A stretch of DNA of 64,000 nt, taken from the NCBI RefSeq assembly GCF_039523555.1, contig NZ_BAAAFN010000011.1:1-64000 (forward strand). Direction: 5' to 3'. The stretch's first letter is position 1, and each line of letters starts with the position of its first letter. The notes under the pieces were generated by a model that did no database searches, was not told the origin of the DNA, and saw nothing but the letters and a program-made list of their open reading frames with translations. This document shows, piece after piece, positions 59,736-64,000 of this stretch. The DNA comes from Castellaniella daejeonensis (lineage in GTDB: Bacteria > Pseudomonadota > Gammaproteobacteria > Burkholderiales > Burkholderiaceae_B). Both the position numbers and the translations under genes were made by a program.

Positions 59736-62612
59736 ATGAACCGAGTGGATGTTTTCTCGGGCCTGGAGACCCAGTCCATTTCCGTTGAAGTCCTGCGGGA
59801 AAAATACGCCAAGGGCGAGGAAACCTCGATCGTCGAAATCCAGCAGCGCGTGGCACGTGCGCTGGCCGCGGTCGAAAAGCCCAGGCAGCGCGCGCGGTAC
59901 CGCGCCCTGTTCCTGGATGCGCAACAGCGCGGGTTCATCCCCGCGGGCCGCATCAATTCGGCCGCGGGCACGGATCTGGCCGCCACGCTCATCAACTGCT
60001 TCGTCCAGCCGGTCGGGGATTCCGTGTCCGATCCGGTGGACGGCCGGCCGGGCATCTACGATGCCCTGCAGAAAGCCGCCGAAACGATGCGGCGTGGCGG
60101 CGGGGTAGGGTACAACTTCAGCCATATCCGCCCGGCGGGCGCCGTCGTCAAGGGCACGGCCTCGAAGGCATCCGGGCCCGTATCCTACATGCGCGTGTTC
60201 GACCGTTCCTGCGAGACCGTGGAATCGGCCGGCTCGCGGCGCGGCGCCCAGATGGGCGTGCTGGACGTCGGCCACCCCGACATCGAGGCCTTCATCGAAG
60301 CCAAGCAGACAGCGGGCGAGCTCACCAATTTCAACGTGTCGGTCAGCGTCACCGATGAATTCATGCGTGCCGTCGAGGACGACACCCTGTTCCCCCTCAC
60401 GCACGTGGCCGAACCGGCCGACGACCTGAAGGCCGCCGGCGCCTATCGCCGCGAGGACGGCCTGTGGGTCTACCGCGAGATCCGTGCGCGCGATCTCTGG
60501 GACCGGATCATGCAGTCCACCTACGACTATGCCGAACCGGGCGTGCTGTTCCATGACCGGATCAATGGCGAGAACAACCTGCACTATCTGGAAACGCTGG
60601 ACGCCACCAATCCCTGCGGCGAACAGCCCCTGCCGGGCTACGGCTGCTGCTGCCTGGGCTCGATCGACCTGACGCGTTTCGTGCGCAATCCCTTCGGTCT
60701 GCAGGGCGAGCCGTCCGTGGACTGGGACGGGCTGGCGGAAGTCGTGGCGGTGTCCGTGCGCATGCTGGACAACGTGCTGGATGCCACCGTCTGGCCGCTG
60801 CCGGAGCAGGCTGCCGAAGCCGCCCACAAGCGCCGTGTCGGTCTGGGTGTCACGGGCCTGGGCGATGCGCTGATCATGCTCAAGCTGGCCTACGACAGCG
60901 AGCCCGCGCGCGAGATGGCCACCCGATTCGCCCGCGCAGTCGCTCATGCCGCCTACCGTGCATCGATCGATCTGGCACGGGAACGCGGGCCCTTCCCGGG
61001 TTTCCAGGCCGAGCCCTACCTGGCGAGCGGTTTCGCCCGCCGTCTGCCCGACGATATCCGCGCCGCGATCGCGGAACACGGCATCCGCAACAGCCACCTG
61101 ACCTCGATCGCCCCGACCGGCACGATTTCCCTGGCCTTTGCCGACAATGCGTCCAACGGCATCGAGCCGCCGTTTTCCTGGACCTACACCCGCACCAAGC
61201 GCATGGCCGACGGCGGCAAGCAGGACTACGTGGTCGAAGACCACGCCTACCGCCTCTACCGCCTGATGGGCGGCGACGTGTCCGGCGAATTGCCGCCGTA
61301 CTTCCGCACCGCGCTGGAAATTTCCGCGCGCGACCACGCACTGATGGTGGCCGCCGTCAAGGATCACGTCGATGCGGCAATCTCCAAGACCGTGAACGTG
61401 GCCGTGGACTATCCGTACGAAGACTTCAAGGATCTGTACATGCAGGCCTGGAAGCTCGGCCTTAAGGGCATCACTACGTACCGCCCCAGCGGCAAGCGGG
61501 GCGCCGTGCTGTCGGTCGCCCCGGCGGCCGATGCGCCCGCCCAGCCTGAAGCCATCTCGTTGTCCGAAGCCGACCGCCGCCTGGTGCTCAAGCGCGTCAT
61601 CGAACCGGTGCTCAACAGCCTGCGCTGGCCCAATCGCCCACGGTTGCCGCGCGGGGCCTCCTGCTGGGCCTCGGACACCATCGAATCCCCGGAAGGCAGC
61701 TTTGTGGTCTTCGTGTCCGATCTGCAGAAACGGCCCTTCGAGGTCTGGGTCAACGGCGCCCGTCCGCCGCGCGGCCTGGGTTCCGTGGCCAAGATGCTCA
61801 GCCTGGACATGTACACGGACGACTTCCCCTGGCTCAACCGCAAGCTGGAAGTCCTGGCGGGCACCAACGGCGGCGTGCCTTTCCAGCTCCAGGATCCTGA
61901 AGCCGGCGAACCGATCTGGGTGCCCTCGACGGTGGCTGCCCTGGCGCGTCTGGTTGCGTTCCGCCACCGCACCCTGGGCATCGACGCCACGGCGGCATCC
62001 AAGTCCGCCATGATGGATGCCCTGATCGCGCCGCGCGAACCCAAGACTGGCCCGGACGGGACGATGGGGTGGATCTGCGACGTCCTCAACCCAGTCACGG
62101 GCGATGATTTCGTGCTGATGGTCAAGGAACTGCGCATGCCCGACGGCTCCACACGGCCGTATTCGGTGTGGGGCGCCGGCAAGTTCCCCCGCGCGTTCGA
62201 AGGCCTGTTCAAGCTCCTGAGCCTGGACATGCGCATCGTCGATCCGGCCTGGATCGCCATGAAGCTGCGCAAGCTGATGAATTACGCGGAGCCGCAGGGC
62301 GATTTCCTGGCCCGCGTGCCCGGCGCCGACAAGTCCAGCTCCTTCCCCTCGACGGAAGCCTATATCGCCCGCCTGCTGATCCACCGCTACGCGATGCTCG
62401 GCATCCTGGACGAACAGGGCGAGCCCGTCGAGCAGATGGGCGTGGTGCAGGCCGAAACCGAATCCGACGCCGCCGCGGCGCCCGTCCGTCCGTCAGGCCA
62501 GGCGCCCGTCCTCAACGGGACCGAATGCCCCGAATGCCACCTGCATAGCGTCATCAAGAAGGACGGCTGCCAGTTCTGCACCCACTGCGGCTACACCGGC
62601 GCTTGTGGATGA
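59736..62612 (+). CDS. nrdJ: Adenosylcobalamin-dependent ribonucleotide reductase (class II)
   Basis: NrdJ makes deoxyribonucleotides with or without oxygen, using coenzyme B12. The 958-residue protein has an active-site Cys in LINCFVQPVGD, MRRGGGVGYNFSHIRP, the catalytic N-x-C-x-E in ATNPCGEQPLPGYGCCCLGS, and APTGTISLAFADNASNGIEPPFSWTYTR. The tail ECPECHLHSVIKKDGCQFCTHCGYTGACG carries a four-Cys zinc-ribbon-like cluster and further Cys for reduction. ATG at 59736 follows ACAGGAG. An in-frame extension to 59571 lies across the upstream terminator and is rejected. Confidence 0.95.
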   Translation: MNRVDVFSGLETQSISVEVLREKYAKGEETSIVEIQQRVARALAAVEKPRQRARYRALFLDAQQRGFIPAGRINSAAGTDLAATLINCFVQPVGDSVSDPVDGRPGIYDALQKAAETMRRGGGVGYNFSHIRPAGAVVKGTASKASGPVSYMRVFDRSCETVESAGSRRGAQMGVLDVGHPDIEAFIEAKQTAGELTNFNVSVSVTDEFMRAVEDDTLFPLTHVAEPADDLKAAGAYRREDGLWVYREIRARDLWDRIMQSTYDYAEPGVLFHDRINGENNLHYLETLDATNPCGEQPLPGYGCCCLGSIDLTRFVRNPFGLQGEPSVDWDGLAEVVAVSVRMLDNVLDATVWPLPEQAAEAAHKRRVGLGVTGLGDALIMLKLAYDSEPAREMATRFARAVAHAAYRASIDLARERGPFPGFQAEPYLASGFARRLPDDIRAAIAEHGIRNSHLTSIAPTGTISLAFADNASNGIEPPFSWTYTRTKRMADGGKQDYVVEDHAYRLYRLMGGDVSGELPPYFRTALEISARDHALMVAAVKDHVDAAISKTVNVAVDYPYEDFKDLYMQAWKLGLKGITTYRPSGKRGAVLSVAPAADAPAQPEAISLSEADRRLVLKRVIEPVLNSLRWPNRPRLPRGASCWASDTIESPEGSFVVFVSDLQKRPFEVWVNGARPPRGLGSVAKMLSLDMYTDDFPWLNRKLEVLAGTNGGVPFQLQDPEAGEPIWVPSTVAALARLVAFRHRTLGIDATAASKSAMMDALIAPREPKTGPDGTMGWICDVLNPVTGDDFVLMVKELRMPDGSTRPYSVWGAGKFPRAFEGLFKLLSLDMRIVDPAWIAMKLRKLMNYAEPQGDFLARVPGADKSSSFPSTEAYIARLLIHRYAMLGILDEQGEPVEQMGVVQAETESDAAAAPVRPSGQAPVLNGTECPECHLHSVIKKDGCQFCTHCGYTGACG

Positions 62613-62655
62613 GACAGGACACCGGACAGTCCCTGCGGACTGTCCGGTGCCTGTC
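62613..62655 (+). terminator. Long hairpin directly after nrdJ
   Basis: A left arm (62613-62632) starting GACAGG and ending GGACAGTCC pairs with a right arm (62637-62655) over 19 bp with one bulged A and a 4-base loop CTGC. It begins right at the nrdJ stop. No T-run follows, so it may work as an mRNA 3'-end stabiliser. Confidence 0.65.
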
Positions 62656-62862
62656 GAATCCGAGCGGCATGCAGGCCGCGAGGTGGAGAGGCGCAAGCCG
62701 AATCCGAGCGGCATGCAGGCCGCGAGGTGGAGAGGCGCAAGCCGAATCCGAGCGGCATGCAGGCCGCGAGGTGGACGGGCGCAAGCCGAATCCGAGCGGC
62801 ATGCAGGCCGCGAGGTGGACGGGCGCAAGCCGAACCCGAGCGGCATGCAGGCCGCGAGATGA
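62655..62862 (+). repeat. Tandem array of a 44-bp repeat, 4.7 copies
   Basis: Units start at 62655, 62699, 62743, 62787 and 62831, each beginning CGAATCCGAGCGGCATGCAG (the last CGAACCC). Units 1-2 carry GTGGAGAGGCGC and units 3-4 GTGGACGGGCGC; the last unit stops about 32 bases in. Every unit contains GCGGC/GCCGC, a small hairpin. There are no spacers, so it is not a CRISPR array. It fills most of the spacer between nrdJ and nadB; 44 is not a multiple of three and all frames lie open, so it is probably noncoding. Confidence 0.95.
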
Positions 62863-62933
62863 AAGAAACAGATATAGAATGATCCCCCCGGCCCGGGGAG
62901 ACCGGAGATGCAACCACTCAAGCAAGAAGTGTC

Positions 62934-64000
62934 ATGAAACACGAATACGACGTCCTGATCATCGGCAGCGGCCTTTCCGGCCTGACGGTGGCACTGCACC
63001 TGGCGGCCGACAAGAAGGTCGCCGTGCTATCGAAGAAAGCCCTGCTGGACGGTGCCAGCAATTGGGCCCAGGGGGGGATCGCCGCCGTTCTGGATTCCCA
63101 GGACAGTCACGATGAACATATTGCCGACACACTGGTGGCGGGTGCCGGGCTGTGCGATACCGATGCCACGCGCCACATCGTCGAGCAGGGCCGTTCGGCC
63201 ATCGACTGGCTGATCGAGCTGGGCGTGCCTTTCACCCCGGACCAGGGCGCCGAACTGGGCTTTCACCTGACCCGCGAGGGCGGCCACAGCCAGCGGCGCA
63301 TCATCCACGCTGCCGATGCCACCGGGCACCTGGTCCAGCTCACCCTGGAACAGCAGGTACGAGCTCACCGCAACATCACCCTGCTGGAATACCATTCCGG
63401 CGTCGAGCTCATCACCAGCCGCATCCTGGACGGCGGAACGGCTGCGGCCCCGGGCCAGCCGGCCCGCTGCCTGGGCGCCTACGTCTACGACGAGCGCGCC
63501 GACCGCGTGCACACCATCCTTGCATCCCACGTGGTCCTGGCCACGGGCGGCGCGGGCAAGGTCTACCTGCATACCAGCAATCCGGACACATCCACCGGCG
63601 ACGGCATCGCCATGGCCTGGCGCGCCGGCTGCCGTGTGGCCAACATGGAATTCATGCAGTTCCACCCGACCTGCATGTACCACCCGCAGGCCAAATCCTT
63701 CCTGATTTCCGAGGCCGTGCGCGGAGAAGGCGGGGTGCTGCGGCTGCCGGCCACGGCCGGCGCCCAGGCCGGCGAGCGTTTCATGCAGTGGCACGACGAG
63801 CGGCTCGAGCTGGCGCCGCGCGACGTCGTGGCCCGCGCCATCGACTTCGAGATCAAGAAGCGCGGCCTGACCCACGTGGACCTGGACATCAGCCACAGGC
63901 CTGCCGAGTTCATCCGCGAGCACTTCCCGACCATCCATGCCCGTTGCCTGGAGTTCGGCATCGACATGACCCGCGAGCCGATTCCGGTGGTGCCCGCGAT
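62934..64000 (+). CDS. nadB: L-aspartate oxidase, 3' end beyond the window
   Basis: NadB oxidises L-aspartate to iminoaspartate with FAD, the first step of de novo NAD synthesis. The visible 355 codons include the FAD motif YDVLIIGSGLSGLTVALHLA, SNWAQGGIAAVLD, RIIHAADATGHLV, HVVLATGGAGKVYLHTSNPDTSTGDGIAMAWRAG and NMEFMQFHPTCMYH. The Arg in LISEAVRGEGGVLR is a typical active-site residue. The ATG at 62934 follows AAGAAG. TATAGAAT at about 62872-62879, just after the repeat array, may be the -10 box. The frame is open at the right edge. Confidence 0.95.
   Translation, partial: MKHEYDVLIIGSGLSGLTVALHLAADKKVAVLSKKALLDGASNWAQGGIAAVLDSQDSHDEHIADTLVAGAGLCDTDATRHIVEQGRSAIDWLIELGVPFTPDQGAELGFHLTREGGHSQRRIIHAADATGHLVQLTLEQQVRAHRNITLLEYHSGVELITSRILDGGTAAAPGQPARCLGAYVYDERADRVHTILASHVVLATGGAGKVYLHTSNPDTSTGDGIAMAWRAGCRVANMEFMQFHPTCMYHPQAKSFLISEAVRGEGGVLRLPATAGAQAGERFMQWHDERLELAPRDVVARAIDFEIKKRGLTHVDLDISHRPAEFIREHFPTIHARCLEFGIDMTREPIPVVPA

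Noticed and set aside
59232..62384. A 1050-codon open frame antisense to nrdJ
   Set aside because: It mirrors a fully recognisable class II ribonucleotide reductase; long antisense frames are common in GC-rich DNA, and the translation has no family features.
62655..62862. Possible CRISPR array
   Set aside because: The units abut directly with no spacers, and no cas gene is near.
62493..62999. Open frames through the 44-bp repeats encoding repeated peptides
   Set aside because: The unit is not a multiple of three, so each frame cycles through unrelated peptides; all frames are open, and no frame has a convincing start.

Overview
The window is high-GC DNA from a betaproteobacterial chromosome. 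Gene content and order (oxyR beside recG, a glnA-ntrB-ntrC block, fabA-fabB, Ugp and Liv importers, a class II ribonucleotide reductase) fit the Alcaligenaceae, near Bordetella, Achromobacter or Castellaniella. This rests on recognising families by eye; the genus cannot be fixed. The right edge cuts nadB, and there is one run of 49 undetermined bases (42260-42308).

Region 1 (1-2633) is a mosaic of insertion-sequence fragments around a lone flagellin gene, which keeps its own sigma-28-type promoter and terminator. The largest element (1877-2633) has both terminal inverted repeats, but its transposase has lost the catalytic core in frame. Region 2 (2756-11230) holds a zinc alcohol dehydrogenase, a YchJ-like protein, a polar amino-acid importer without an ATPase gene, a TrkA/TrkH potassium system, an Old Yellow Enzyme homologue, YqeY and an NRDE/TANGO2 protein. 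Region 3 (11413-18957) has a chemoreceptor overlapping a FlhE-like exported protein, fabA-fabB for unsaturated fatty acid synthesis, two coupled MFS exporters and a urea transporter.

Region 4 (18939-24307) encodes a nitric-oxide-reductase-type complex: NorB, a NorC with a second fused cytochrome c domain, and a small membrane protein. A 491-bp AT-rich, palindrome-rich spacer separates it from an atypical CLC transporter. Region 5 (24372-32166) holds yicC, the rph-rdgB-hemW operon, and glnA-ntrB-ntrC. glnA has a textbook NtrC-enhancer and sigma-54 promoter; NtrB has a shortened sensor domain. Region 6 (32192-40969) is iron and oxidative stress: a Fur-box-controlled ferric importer, ferredoxin-NADP reductase behind a perfect palindrome, ridA, recG, oxyR and dps.

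Region 7 (41094-52534) is uptake: a LivJ-type binding protein, the UgpBAEC glycerol-3-phosphate importer, proC, and a complete LivJHMGF importer with a hairpin after livJ. Region 8 (52605-64000) has a glutathione transferase, a 2-hydroxyacid dehydrogenase beside an Epd-like dehydrogenase, fumC, a DUF488 protein, an NfeD/SPFH pair, a thioredoxin-fold protein, a small cytochrome c, B12-dependent nrdJ, a 44-bp tandem repeat array and the start of nadB.

The themes are nitrogen assimilation (glnA-ntrBC, Liv, urea transport), NO detoxification or denitrification, and iron/peroxide homeostasis. I see no CRISPR array, rRNA, tRNA or prophage. The points most worth follow-up are the NorC fusion, the atypical CLC and Dps residues, the shortened NtrB, the dehydrogenase/Epd pair, and the hairpin-plus-repeat family after fumC and nrdJ.
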